Below, one piece after another: positions 21,711-32,357 of a stretch of 64,000 bases of DNA. This stretch comes from Trissonchulus latispiculum (Eukaryota; Nematoda; Enoplea; Enoplida; Ironidae). The stretch is taken from assembly GCA_030248195.1 (NCBI GenBank), contig JASAND010030300.1, forward strand, positions 1 to 64,000, given 5' to 3'. How positions within the stretch are numbered: the stretch's first letter is position 1; every line of letters starts with the position of its first letter. The notes below the pieces were generated by a model, which was given only the letters and a program-made list of their open reading frames with translations, was not told where the DNA came from and searched no databases. The translations under genes and the position numbers were made by a program.

Positions 21711-22262
21711 AGCGTCGGTCTAGTCAACGCATGGATTCCATCCATACCTGAAGAAGAGGTCAAATTTCACAATTTCACTGACCCTTCTGGAAGCAAATTT
21801 GCTAAGGAACTCAGAAAGGCAATTGCTGGTTTAATTGCTGCGTTAGAAGAACAAGTAACGCTGGTCGAAGTCAACGGGGAGAAGTTGTGTAAAGCGATGA
21901 CAGAAGCGACCAAAAGAAAGCGGCAGCAGAGGAAGCGGAAAGAAAGCATCGCGACGCGAAAAAACAAATCAAGTGAACGCGGGCTGCCGCCGAAGAGGGC
22001 GATCCAGTCCACGAGGCAGGTATCTGTCCTGACTTTTATCACATCTTAGACATTTTGTCTAAGAAAACATTTTTATAATCATTTATAATATATATAACTG
22101 TTTGTTGCGGCACGAGCCAGGTATCTATTTTGACTTCTATCACATCGTAGACATCGCCATGTTGCGATACCATTGTGGTGACAGCTACGGAAGCCGGAAA
22201 TCCCGGAATAAAGGTGTTGAATTTAGACAATATTTCTTATGGAGGGATTTGCTTGATATTAT
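21711..22262 (+). pseudogene. unknown coiled-coil gene segment, cut by foldback insertion
   Basis: Reads IPSIPEEEVKFHNFTDPSG, then a long helix (KELRKAIAGLIAALEEQV, EKLCKAMTEATK) rich in Ala, Glu and Lys. In copy 2 the helix continues EKAAAEEAERKHRD. In copy 1 a one-base loss and a later one-base gain put about 20 codons in another frame and then restore it. After a second shift come two versions of a short module (GICPDFYHILDI at about 22020 and GIYFDFYHIVDIAMLRYHCG at about 22120), then FRQYFLWRDLLDII. The sequence ends exactly where the outer foldback starts (22263). Not recognised. Confidence 0.45.
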
Positions 22263-22980
22263 CAAGAGTATGTAATATCAAGAGTACATAATATATAAGA
22301 GTGTGACAGCAGGCAAGCTCTCTGTTATTAGCTGCAGGTACATGCTATGTTCGCTAACGGCTGACCCCCCCCACAAATGTGTATGTGCTCTTCAAAGAAA
22401 TTCGCACGCTATCTTTACGTGTTAAAGCTCGAAAACACAACTACTCAGTTGGTTCAATGTGCGTCTGTTGCGAGCTTCAGCACGCAAACATAGCGTGCGA
22501 ATTTCTTTGAAGAGCACATACACATTTGTGGGGGGGTCAGCCGTTAGCGAACATAGCATGTACCTGCAGCTAATAACAGAGAGCTTGCCTGCTGTCACAC
22601 TCTTATGTATTATGTACTCTTGGTAATATACACCAGGCACACTCTCTGTTATCAGAGCAAAAACTATGCTCTGCTCGCGAACGGCAAACCCCCCCCGCAA
22701 ACTAAACCCTTCACTTCAAAGAATTCCGTGCGCTACGTATGTGTTCTAAAGCTCGAAGCAGGCACAAAATTCGCACACGCACTGCTTGTGTTTTCGAGCT
22801 TAAGCACATAAACATAGAGCGAGTGAGCGTACTCCCGTTTCGACGAGGTACTGATTTGCGGGGGGGGGCACTAGGGTCTGATTTGCGGGGGGGGGGGTGG
22901 GCGTTAGCGAGCAGAGCATAGTTGTTGCTCTGATAACATAGAGTGTGTCTAGTGGCACACTCTTATATTATGTACTCTTG
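22263..22980. mobile_element. CAAGAG foldback element, outer (host of a nested insertion)
   Basis: Starts CAAGAGTAT and ends ATTATGTACTCTTG. Flanks ATATTAT (22256-22262) and AAATTAT (22981-22987) are a 7-bp target duplication with one mismatch. Contains the inner element at 22279. Arms include TGATAACA, GCAGAGCATAG and G/C runs of 8-10. Confidence 0.75.
22279..22622. mobile_element. CAAGAG foldback element, inner
   Basis: CAAGAGTACATAATATATAAG at the left end, exact complement at the right, nearly palindromic throughout, with C/G runs of 7-8. Flanked by the perfect 7-bp repeat GTAATAT (22272-22278 and 22623-22629). Confidence 0.88.
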
Positions 22981-23077
22981 AAATTATCCACCATTAATAC
23001 TTGAAAATATTTGTAAGTGGTAGAAACAACATAGATAAAATATATTTTCTGTTTTGTTTGATTGCTTTAAACGATAT

Positions 23078-23087
<10 letters not shown>

Positions 23088-23132
<45 letters not shown>
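23088..23132. repeat. (AT)n microsatellite
   Basis: Plain AT repeat. In copy 2 it is longer (38979-39045). Confidence 0.95.
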
Positions 23133-23135
<3 letters not shown>

Positions 23136-23334
23136 AGCATATTTTAGCCTTTGAGGACGCGGAAACCTATGTGAACTTTGCTAATTAGCTAATTAATTAA
23201 GCTGTGCTTAGGCTAAACAAATGGCTTAGGCTTAGACGTGTAAAAGCACGCTCTCGGCTTAGCCTAACACGCTCTCGGTAAGCCTAAAAAGCCATTTGCG
23301 CCACATAGGCACTCAGGTACGCTGCACTGTGACC

Positions 23335-23485
23335 TGGTTTCAGTTTCAGTTTCAGTCGGCGGCCTAAACTAATTCAGTTTCAGTTGCAATTTCAGGTCTC
23401 CTCCTAAAATAAATTCAGTTTAAGTTTCATCTTTCAGTAACTGAAACTGAAACCTGTACAACCTGAAACCTAGTTTCAGTGTCTG
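23335..23485. repeat. GTTTCA/TGAAAC repeat cluster
   Basis: About a dozen GTTTCAGT or ACTGAAAC words in both orientations, so the cluster can fold. Same at 39291-39440; a related cluster at 34842-34975 is found only in copy 2. Confidence 0.8.
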
Positions 23486-23576
23486 TTTCAGTGCATCACA
23501 TATCATTACATGATACATGGCGTTTGAAGTTGACGCCATAATGCTCGCTGTAGTTATATACCAGTTAAATGACAAG

Positions 23577-23852
23577 CTAAACTAAGTTTATGTTGACCCT
23601 TACATGCATAACCTTGGTTAAATTGACCCACCCTCTTGTTAAAACAGCTATGTACGGCGTAGAATGGCTGTTATCCAGCGACTTCTTCTGACATCTCACA
23701 AAATAAGAGGTGGCAAATGGGACAGGTTCTCTGATGCCATCCCATTTCATCCCGCTAGTCCGAACTGGATTTTCCAAATCCCATGTAATCCCTTTTGCAA
23801 TATTAACCTTATACTTGCCGTTGCATTGAAATTTCAATTTTTGCATAATCAC
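23577..23852 (-). CDS. 91-codon frame next to repeat R (unknown)
   Basis: Minus-strand frame with polar, beta-like composition: KLKFQCNGKYKVNIAKGITW, MKWDGIREPVPFATSYFVRC, TPYIAVLTRGWVNLTKV. It begins just inside repeat R copy 3, after TTTTTCAAG, which could be an acceptor. Copy 2 (39530-39805) keeps the frame. The differences I saw are mostly amino-acid changing (Gly/Arg, Pro/Ser, Lys/Gln), so there is no sign of purifying selection. No domain recognised. Confidence 0.3.
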   Translation of the reverse strand: MIMQKLKFQCNGKYKVNIAKGITWDLENPVRTSGMKWDGIREPVPFATSYFVRCQKKSLDNSHSTPYIAVLTRGWVNLTKVMHVRVNINLV

Positions 23853-23865
23853 TTGAAAAACGCCT

Positions 23866-24150
23866 AATTTGTTGGAATTAGAACTTTGATTTAGACCAGT
23901 GGAAATTGCCGATAATTTTTGTATATTTAAAGTTTGATGCCATCTAAAAATGGGTTCAAATTTTTAATCTTCAAAAAGTAATTAAAGGTAAATAAAAATT
24001 ATAATTCCTATTCCAGGTCTGTATAATGGTCCAAATTTGTTCGTTCGCTTTGCCCAGCATTTGACCTAAAACTTGTTTAGTTTAAAGTGTTTAGCGGGGT
24101 CTCCGTTCAAAATGTCTAAATGCTAAACGTCTAACGTTCATAACATCTAC
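23866..24150 (-). repeat. dispersed 300-bp repeat R, copy 3 (inverted)
   Basis: With R copy 1 at 15898 it forms an inverted pair enclosing about 8 kb of the unit; the same arrangement occurs in copy 2 (31094 and 39819-40103). Confidence 0.75.
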
Positions 24151-24394
24151 CATGAAAACCTGTAAGGACAAGACGACTACTGACACAATGTTTATGTAAT
24201 AATCTGTCCGTATACGTTTGTCGTTAGCTTTATGTCAATAGTGGTTAAAAGCGTCAGACGTTTTAATTTTGACGTTTTGAGAGGAAACCGAGAAAACACA
24301 ACGGACATCTACTTTTAGGTAAAATTACTGAACAAATAGATCCGGCTTCACCTGCAAAAACTCGTAAAACAACCGTAAAGAGTATATATGTTAT

Positions 24395-24568
24395 GCCGAA
24401 TATTCATAATTGCCTATTATATATAATAGGCAACAAAATTGCCGATTATATATAATAGGCAAGGCGTTTTGCCGATTATTCATAATAGGCAATATTACTT
24501 GCCTATTATATATAATAGGCAGAGATTTTGCCGATTTTATAAAATAGGCAAAGACGTCTTGCCGAATA
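24395..24568. repeat. array of short palindromes (TTGCCGATTAT type)
   Basis: Five hairpins of the form TTGCCTATTATATATAATAG-GCAA or close variants, spaced about 30 bp, bordered by GCCGAATATTCA on both sides. Absent from copy 2. Confidence 0.85.
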
Positions 24569-25190
24569 TTCAAAATGAAATTTACATTAAATTCTCCAGT
24601 ACAGATTTTAATTTGATACACACTCTGTGCAATTATCGGTAAATAAGAGCTATTGTTAACACGTTTTTAAGAGTGCTGACAAAAGAACGGAATATAAAAT
24701 CAGGAAATAACAAACTATCAAACAAAGTAAGGGCGCCCCAAAATAATAAAATATTAGAACGTTAGATTCTTAAAATGTTAAATAAGTTCTCGATCGTACG
24801 CACATAATTCGTTAAATTGATAAAACAATTGTCAAAGTTTACGATAAAATTTAGTTATTTTAGTGTTCGAGTCATTTTTATTTTTTAACCGTTAACTATA
24901 TTTTTGATTTCTGACATAACTATAAGACATTTATTAACTTAACTGGTAGCCACTTAACTCAATTTATTTAACATTTTAAGAATCTAAAGTTCTAATATTT
25001 TATTATTTTGGGGCGCCCTTATTTTGTTTGATAGTTTGTTATTTCCTGATTTTATATTCCGTTCCTTTGTCAGCACTCTCATAAACGTGTTAACAATTGC
25101 TCTTATTTACGGATAATTGCACAGCTTGTGTATCAAATTAAAATCTGTACTGGAGAATTTAATGTAAATTTCATTTTGAATATTCGGCAA
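24569..25190. mobile_element. foldback element with about 220-bp arms
   Basis: Left arm 24569-24783 and right arm 24964-25190 are inverted copies (for example AAGGGCGCCC and GATAGTTTGTTATTTCCTGA), loop about 180 bp. Ends in GCCGAATATTC like the hairpin array beside it, so array and foldback are probably one element. Absent from copy 2. Confidence 0.75.
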
Positions 25191-25244
25191 TACGTCGTTG
25201 CCTATTATATAAAATTATACATTTTTATATGTACGTATTTTTAT

Positions 25245-25888
25245 ACGTCGTTACATTTTTATAAAATTTAAAATTTTTTAAAATTTCAAAAATTTTAAAA
25301 TATCGGTTTTTTGGGGAATTTTTTCGGACCGTTCAAGCTATTCAGCTCATTCTTTCGGAAAAATTTTCCCTTCCGAAGAAGCATCGATTGACACAAGAAC
25401 GAAAAAAATCGGTTGAGAAATAAGCATTTTATTCCAAAATTTCGTTTTTCCATTTCCTTTGATGTTTGCCGCTTTTTGCAAATTTGACTGGTTATTACTC
25501 GCGACTCGCTCAACGGAAAAATTTTTCGATTAGATTTTCAGGACCGCCTAGGCGCCTGCTTTCACCTAATATAGGTGGTATTTAAAATTTTGAAAGTAGA
25601 TTTTTTGGAAAAATACCACTTTTTGACCCAAAATTTCGGCATAGCGACTATAGCAAAAGTGAGTAAAAATAACATAATCATAAAATTCAAGCTGAGCTGA
25701 ATCCAACGATATAAAGCTTTTGTTGCTACGTCTTACATTGCGCCAGCAATGAATTTTTAAACATCCTTTATTTCAGTTGGTTTTGCTAGCTTACACTGCT
25801 TCCGTCAAATCACGGCGGCAACATCAAAGGGAGCCAAAAACCAGCTGAAATGAGGGATATTGTTTAAAAATTCATTGCTGGCGCTTTT
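25245..25888. mobile_element. fragment of the palindrome at 41211-42552
   Basis: Corresponds to 41325-41960 (left arm and loop). The outer left 115 bp and the right arm are missing. The right break is also the end of duplication copy 1. Confidence 0.75.
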
Positions 25889-26064
25889 CTATTCAGTCAT
25901 AGCCTATCTTCAACATATCTCTCGTATACTATCTTGCTTCTTGTTTTAACAGAAGGGGGGGGGCAAGTAGTTAACAAGTCACTTTCTTAGTTTTTTGACT
26001 GAGTGATGCATTGTTTAGGCGCGATCAACTTTGGACATTGTACATATGCCATTCTGCATTTTTA
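25889..26064. other. spacer between the two duplication copies
   Basis: 176 bp with a G run (25956-25964); no gene. This is the junction to examine for assembly support. Confidence 0.6.
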
Positions 26065-26085
26065 GCACCAAGCCCCCCTTCAAAC

Positions 26086-26088
<3 letters not shown>

Positions 26089-26145
<57 letters not shown>

Positions 26146-26158
26146 CTATATATATATA
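26089..26158. repeat. (AT)n microsatellite, unoccupied counterpart of 6911-9412
   Basis: Same left flank (CCCTTCAAACAATT) as 6893-6910, but without the 2.3-kb element. Confidence 0.9.
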
Positions 26159-26160
26159 TA

Positions 26161-26952
26161 TTTGTGATAAATATTGCTTAATACATTGTTCCTGATGTCT
26201 TCATTGCCCCCTCCTCAAATATTGAGAAGTAATGTATATTTGGAGACTTTTCAGTGTTTATGCAAATTAGGTTTCATAAACTGTGAATAATTCACTTAGC
26301 TGCTGAGGTGACTTGTAGCAATGCTGAATTTTAATCGTAAACATTTTTAAGCGTCGCATGATGGAACAACCAACGTTTGTAGCTTAGATTTTTGAATAGA
26401 CTGGCAAAGCTTTATGCGAGAATGTCATTAGTGATAGATGAAATTTTTTGATATGTGGAGGAACTGAATTCTGAAAGTCCGAAATCTGAAATCTGACAGT
26501 CTCAAACAAAATTATTTCGAGTTTGCACTCTATCAAAAGCTCGTGCGACTTCTCTCGTGTGAGAATGCTAGATGCTGTAGCTCTCAATAAGATACCTTCT
26601 GCTATGGCAATGTTTAAGTTAAATCTTTTCCCAAATCTAGTTCATTCAAATACAATCGAGTATTCAAAATCGGTATGGTCAGTCTGACTAACTGTCTGTC
26701 TAATATAACACAAAAGAATACTGTGCTTTAATAGATCTTAAATGTGTCACAGTTGCGTTGGCTGACAATGCAGGAAACACGCATCCAAAAATGTGTCAGG
26801 ATAATACAGTCGACTCATTTCAAAAATTTTGGTTAAAAATTAAAGTTGGGCATGCTGGCCTCCCGAACTTGCCGGGCAAGCAACAGAGCAAAATCTGGCA
26901 TCACAGCTGCTTTTGAAATATAAGCATACGTTATGTATTTTCATTTTCAATT
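26161..26952. other. sequence largely specific to copy 2, no gene seen
   Basis: 26161-26482 and 26620-26952 are missing from copy 1, which joins across them. 26483-26619 is shared. No convincing frame. Confidence 0.5.
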
Positions 26953-27181
26953 GCAGAACCACACCCCTTTTAGGGGTCTTGTTGTCATTTCAGGTGAACA
27001 GTCGAATTAGCATGCCTAAACATGTGTAGTGAACAGAGTTTGCTTAGTCTCTCAAGTTCCTTCATTCGTTTGATTCGATTTGACCCTTTCATTAACTGAA
27101 GAATATGAGGCCTTTATTTGGCCTAATTTAGTGCGGGTCTAGTTCACTTACAGGGATATAGTCGTGAGTAAAAGGTAAAAG

Positions 27182-27798
27182 CAAGACTGCATAATTGCAC
27201 TATATATAAGAAGAAGAGTAAGCCACTAGAGGGCTCCTCTTCTTGGCATTGCGTAACGGTGCTCCGACCACAATACGCGAATGTTCCCCCGTTTGGGGGG
27301 GGGTAGCTCTCTTCGACAAAGCATACCCTCCTCCGTTTGGTGGGGGGGTAGCAGAAACGAGGTCCCCGTTTGGTGGCTGGGGGTAGCCAACAGCCAATCC
27401 GATTGCAGAGACCCCCTCCCCGTTTGGTGGGAGGTGTAGAGCAGAGGATTACGGTAGTTTTTGTTCAATTTGAAAATGGATCCCCGTTTGGTGGGGGGGT
27501 ATGCAAAAGGGGTCCCCGTTTGGTGGGGGGTACGCAAAAGAGGTCCCCGTTTGGGGGGGGGTCGCCAACAGCCAATCAGATTCAGCCGTTTTCAGCCTGA
27601 CTTGGCGACCCCCCCCTCCAAACGGGGACCCCTTTTGCATACCCCCCACCAAACGGGGAGGGGTATGCTTGTCGATCCCCCCACTAAACGGGGGAACATT
27701 CGCGTATTGTGGTCGGAGCACCGTTACTCAATGCCAAGAAGAGGAGCCCTCTAGTGGCTTACTCTTCTTCTAATATATAGTGCAATTATGCACTCTTG
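27182..27798. mobile_element. complete G-run foldback element
   Basis: CAAGACTGCATAATTGCAC at the left, GTGCAATTATGCACTCTTG at the right, flanked by the perfect 7-bp repeat GTAAAAG (27175-27181 and 27799-27805). Each arm then has TATATATAAGAAGAAGAGTA, CCACTAGAGGGCTCC and TTGCGTAACGGTGCTCC-like blocks. The centre is an array of CCCCGTTTGG..GGGG units in both orientations with G runs of 5-9, able to form G-quadruplexes. No transposase. Confidence 0.88.
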
Positions 27799-27823
27799 GT
27801 AAAAGGTAGGTAAAAGGGGATGA

Positions 27824-30790
27824 CTCTATATTTTCGCGTCCGGAGTTCAGTTAGAGGTATCTTGGTGCAACAAGTCAAAATATAGAGGGAACACTTAATG
27901 TTTATTTTCAGGCATAACTTGGGTCTGAACTACTTACCGTTTAAGGTCAGGAAGATACCACCTGAATCTTTATTGAGCTTGCTAAAATGAACTAGTAATT
28001 ACACATATCAATGTTAATTCATTGATTAAACCGATATTGATACAGTTGGTTGATCTAACGGATCACTGCATTTACCAAAACAATTTACAAGAACTTCGTT
28101 TACAATTCTAGACGATAGGTGTATATTGACAATGATACAATGATCCCAAAATTTATCAGAGTTGCCAGCCCTGGGGAGATGGAGTTTTGTTTTGGCCAAT
28201 TAAAGTTACAAACCGAAATTTAAATGATTACGTTGAACTGGCCTATTATATTAATCTCTTGCTTCTTTCCTTTTTGCAACCTTCAAACCTTTTCGTGGAG
28301 TTTCGGAGAAAATAGCAACGAATTGTTTGATGTGTGGTTATACCTTGGGGACAAGAAAGTTATATACAACTGAAGAAATTATGTTACTTCCAAACAAACT
28401 GTGTTTTAAATTTTCTCAATAAGATTCATGACAACATTTTCTAACTGCAAAATTTGCATACCGTAGCATGTAATATCAATTTATCGGGCAAACTTTATTG
28501 AAACAAGATTTGTTCCTTTACTGCTTCCTAACATTTCATTCTCAAAGATTTAAAAATAAAGTTCCAAACGAAGAACATGTTAACTGATCGTAATGGATCA
28601 AAAGTAAACTTACATAGGAATTTTCTTTTATAATGTCACACCATAAAAATTCTCCTCAAAATTACGCCTACCTTTGGGCTTCTGTCTTTATAGCGGTAAT
28701 CGCTCAATTAAAAAGTTTAAGAAAGAGAATTGTAAGTTTCGGTATTTTCTACAAATTGACAATAAACATTCCATTATTATTGTTATCATAAAAGTTAAGG
28801 TAGTTTATTAATATAATAATAATTATTATTATCATTCTTTTAATATATGCTAGGGATATTTATGTAAATTCTTATATCTCTTGCTATTAGGTAGCAAGGG
28901 AAGCATACCTTGTTCATATTCTCTTGGTGAGCAAGTTAGTATCAAAAGCAATTCAATCCCGTACCATTTAGAGCTGGTGCAGCTTAGATATAAATGTTTC
29001 GACAGCAAAATTGAAAATTGCACAATTTGGTTTAGTTGCTGCATTTGGAGTGTTCGATAGTGACACTCAGTGTGCAGGATGTCTTTTCTTTCACTTTCAC
29101 TTCATACACTATAACACTGCTTAAAGCGTTGATTTCCCTCCCTTTGAGCATTTTTAGCCTTTAAAACACACATCTAATCTTATGGCATTGATTGAAAACT
29201 TCAGAACACTTTGATTGATTGGAATTGAACTAAACTGATTGAAACATAGTTAGCCAACGCAAAACCCTTCCATTTTGGCATGTAATGCTAGTAATTGAAA
29301 TTCCTGCTTTTTAATTATCACGGAGAGGTACTAATTAACGTTCCTTTCAACTGTCACCAAAAGAAAAAAGTGCAAATTTCAGAAAGTTTCGATAGTGGTC
29401 GCGGAGTGAAAAGTTTATATCTTTTGTATTTTGCTGGTAGCACAGGAAAACCAACAGAAACCGACATAAAATCAAGAAATTTACAAAACTGAAATTAGAC
29501 AAAAAAGGTGTTAAACAGAATAAAAACCCGAAACTGCAGTAAGGACTGACAGTTCACGCTGTCTGTTCAACCACCCAAAAAGTTCTACCAAAATAAAACA
29601 AAATAAGCAGCAAATGTGAAGCTGATAGTTCGTCGAACTAGGGGACTACATACGACATAAAGGAAAAATTGAAAAATTAGGAATTTTTACTACAAATTGG
29701 CCTAAATTACCACGATCTAATAGACGTTTGCGGTCATTGCGGTCAAGAAAATTTGACCACGACTGCGTGCAACTCTGGATGAGACAAGACTTCTACTTAA
29801 TCGCATCCGTCATTTGCGTAAGCGGCAAAATTAAAACAAGGGAATCAGCTCGCAAGCCTGACAGAGACCACGCACTGTCATTTTCCAGTTTTACCCTACG
29901 GTCGCCCGCCAATGTACAAAGACGTAGTTTTCTTGCAAAAATACTACCAGCTTTACTGTCATTAGTGAGCTAATTTTACTCTACTCTTTCTTGAAAGCCC
30001 CCAAGAGAACAAAGTCGTCTTACTTCCAGCCATCAAACAAAGAATATGTCACTAAATTTTTATGTATGTCTTCTTGACTCCACATAACGAAAGCGAAAGC
30101 TTTCCAGGCTAGTGCGACCAAAAGGTACACCACAACAAATGGCATCAATCGCTGACTCTTGAAGTACCTGATAGTACATTTTATGGATCATAATTAAAAT
30201 CGACTTTTGCACTTGTACTTATACGTCAATTCCACACGTATGAGAAAATGCGTACGCTGATTCCGTTCGTACGCGCAACACTTTACGCTGTTTCCATTTA
30301 GTACGTGTATAGACATCCAATACGTTGACGTACATTCTGGTCATAGACCAATGCGTTTAACGTATGATTCCACGGCGTATGTGCATATGCGTACGCCGTT
30401 TCTGGAATCCGAGTACAAGTGGTGTACTGAACAATTTGATAGACGCACAGGTTGGGGTGCAATCGAAGCACCATTCACGGGCCTGCACTGTGACTGATAT
30501 TAAAGTGTAATCTATTCATTCCACCTTCCATCCGCTAAAAGTTTGTTGAAGCAAATTTCCCTTGTATGAGTAACAGCTAGGTGATCTGTATGCAGGTACT
30601 AAATGCTAATGCTCATTCCTGCATAAGTTGCTATTCACTGATTGCCTTAAAGTTCACTTCATACTAAAAAAAGTGCAATCAGCAAGTATTACATTACATT
30701 ACACTATTGTGTAAACAATTAACAGTGAACAGATAAAAAATTGTAACTATTCATGATTCCTAGGCAGAAACAAAAATCCACGGATTTTTG
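27824..30790. other. duplicated unique sequence, no supported gene
   Basis: Counterpart of 10266-11402 plus 13765-15590. The empty site of element E2 is at 28961-28963. Confidence 0.5.
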
Positions 30791-30795
30791 CTAAA

Positions 30796-31035
30796 CTAGC
30801 AACAATGCAGAAACTGCATCAGAAGCATGCATCTAAGGAATTGGCTGATTGTGTGGGAATTTTGCTGATCGCGCAGTCGTGCGGAAAGTTGCCCGGAAAG
30901 CTGCCAACTGTTCTGGAATGTTGCTCCTTCGCAGCCAATGCGGAAAGTTGCTTGGAAAGCTGCCGACTGCGACGGAAAGTTTTCGTTTGTGATTCCTCGG
31001 AATGTCTTTCCACGGAATGTTGCTAAACATGTTTG
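30796..31035. repeat. GC-richer patch, copy 2 of 15600-15840
   Basis: Identical apart from isolated substitutions. Confidence 0.5.
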
Positions 31036-31093
31036 CTGTGCGGAAAAATCGTGATTCTGGTATAGCCAGAGTCAGAATGTTTTGATAGACGCA

Positions 31094-31400
31094 CTACACG
31101 CAGTAGACGTTATGAACGTTAGGCGTTTAGCTTTTAGACATTTCGAACGGACACCCCGCTAAACACTTTAAACTAAACAAGTTTTTGGTCAAATGCTGGG
31201 CAAAGCGAACGAGCAAAATCTGGATCAATTTCAATCAAAATTCCAGGTCTGCAAATAGGAATTGCAATTTTTATATACGTTTAATTAATTTTTGAATATT
31301 TAAAATTTGACCCCATTTTTAGATGGCTTCAAACTTTAAATGTACAGAAATTATGAACAATTTCCACGGGTCTAAATCAAAGTTCTAATTCCAACAAATC
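31094..31400 (+). repeat. dispersed repeat R, copy 1 of the second unit
   Basis: Counterpart of 15898-16204. Confidence 0.75.
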
Positions 31401-32192
31401 ACGGTCCTTCTCCATAACTTTTCAATGATTAGGTTTTCCCTGATTCGAAATTGATTTGAGACTCGACCAAGAAGGTGAAACTTTTTCATTTTCCACATAT
31501 ATCTAACGCCATGTACCTCAAGTATGATCCATAATTTATCTAATTTTATTGCTCTCTACTTATTTAACTTAGAGTTACTTTGAACAAAAATCGATAAGCA
31601 CTGATTTTGCTCATTTTCATGTATATGACTCCACTTATTCTCAAAAAACAAGACAAAATATTAGAGTTCGGAATCAAGCTGTGAGACAGGTTATTCAAGT
31701 TCATAGTTGGAAAAATTGAATATTCCGGTGATGAGCCCTTCAAGAATGGGTAAAGACCGAACGCGATCGAGTACAAGGTTGACCGCTGCACCAAATTTAT
31801 ACCTTTATCATTTAATATTTCAGTGCCGTATTTTAGTAAAAAAATTTTTAAATTTTAAATTTTGATTTTAAATAATTAAATTTAAAAATTTTTAAAATTT
31901 AAAATTAAATTAAAAATTTAAATTAAATTAATTAATTTATTTAATTAAATTAAGGGTTAAATTTGGGGGGGGGGAGAGTTACTCTTACCTGCAGGTCAAG
32001 GTACTTTCGCTGTCGCCTGCTCCAAAGTAGGCTTGAATTCAAGGAAAATTTAAATTGAAATGTTGATTTATAACTTTCCATTCCCGCCACTAGTCGAGTT
32101 GGTCGCCAGTAGTCGAGGAGAGAGCCAACCCATTGGCTCTCTCCTGTTCGGACTAGGCTTCGGCCTTAGTGACTGCAGGCAGGCGTTTTTCA

Positions 32193-32357
32193 TTATTTCT
32201 TTATGATTAATGCCTTGTATCCTTCGTGGATTGTATTGCACCTTGCTATAAAAATTTCCGGAAACGGATCCTTCCGATACCGCTGGATCTCTTGTAGATC
32301 TCTGTAGACTTTGGTGAATGTTTTTCTGTGACTCCGCTGGAGACCCCGCATGGACAT
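32193..32357 (-). CDS. 54-residue relative of the small spliced gene
   Basis: Starts right after the same TTTATTTTTAAG acceptor and keeps the upstream donor CAG|GTAAGGGT (32643/32642), so the gene structure equals that at 17911. The protein begins MSMRGLQRSHRKT, shares FTKVYRDLQEIQRYRKDPFP, and then switches to an unrelated tail ending KALIIKK. The shared block differs at many mostly synonymous positions, although sequence on both sides is almost identical between copies. This could be a diverged allele or paralogue brought in by gene conversion, with a deletion that replaced its 3' end. May be non-functional. Confidence 0.4.
   Translation of the reverse strand: MSMRGLQRSHRKTFTKVYRDLQEIQRYRKDPFPEIFIARCNTIHEGYKALIIKK

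Larger units (their letters stand above)
6884..25888. repeat. large direct duplication, copy 1
   Basis: Starts at TAGCACCAAGCCCCCC and ends inside a palindromic element near GCTGGCGC. Collinear with 26065-41965. Fixed offsets hold over long blocks: 17560 near 10.3-11.4 kb, 15196 near 14-16.6 kb, about 15897 near 21-22 kb. Blocks compared by eye differ by only a few bases per kilobase. Copy-specific events in copy 1: two 2.3-kb element insertions (7033 and 11403), an extra 17.0-17.94 kb segment, and a different insertion at 24.39-25.24 kb. Missing compared with copy 2: 26161-26482, 26620-26952, 27644-27815 and about 34855-36700. Confidence 0.85.

Noticed and set aside
21697..21750. tRNA-Thr-like sequence (TAGTTCAAGGGTAGAGCG with CTAGTCA)
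   Set aside because: No B-box follows, the anticodon stem does not pair, and the region overlaps the better supported helical frame.
15898..24150. Polinton/Maverick-type element bounded by the inverted R repeats
   Set aside because: No polymerase B, retroviral-type integrase core, protease or capsid genes are found inside; R also occurs as a direct internal copy.
24395..24568. CRISPR-like array
   Set aside because: The regularly spaced units are imperfect palindromes without distinct spacers, in an animal genome.
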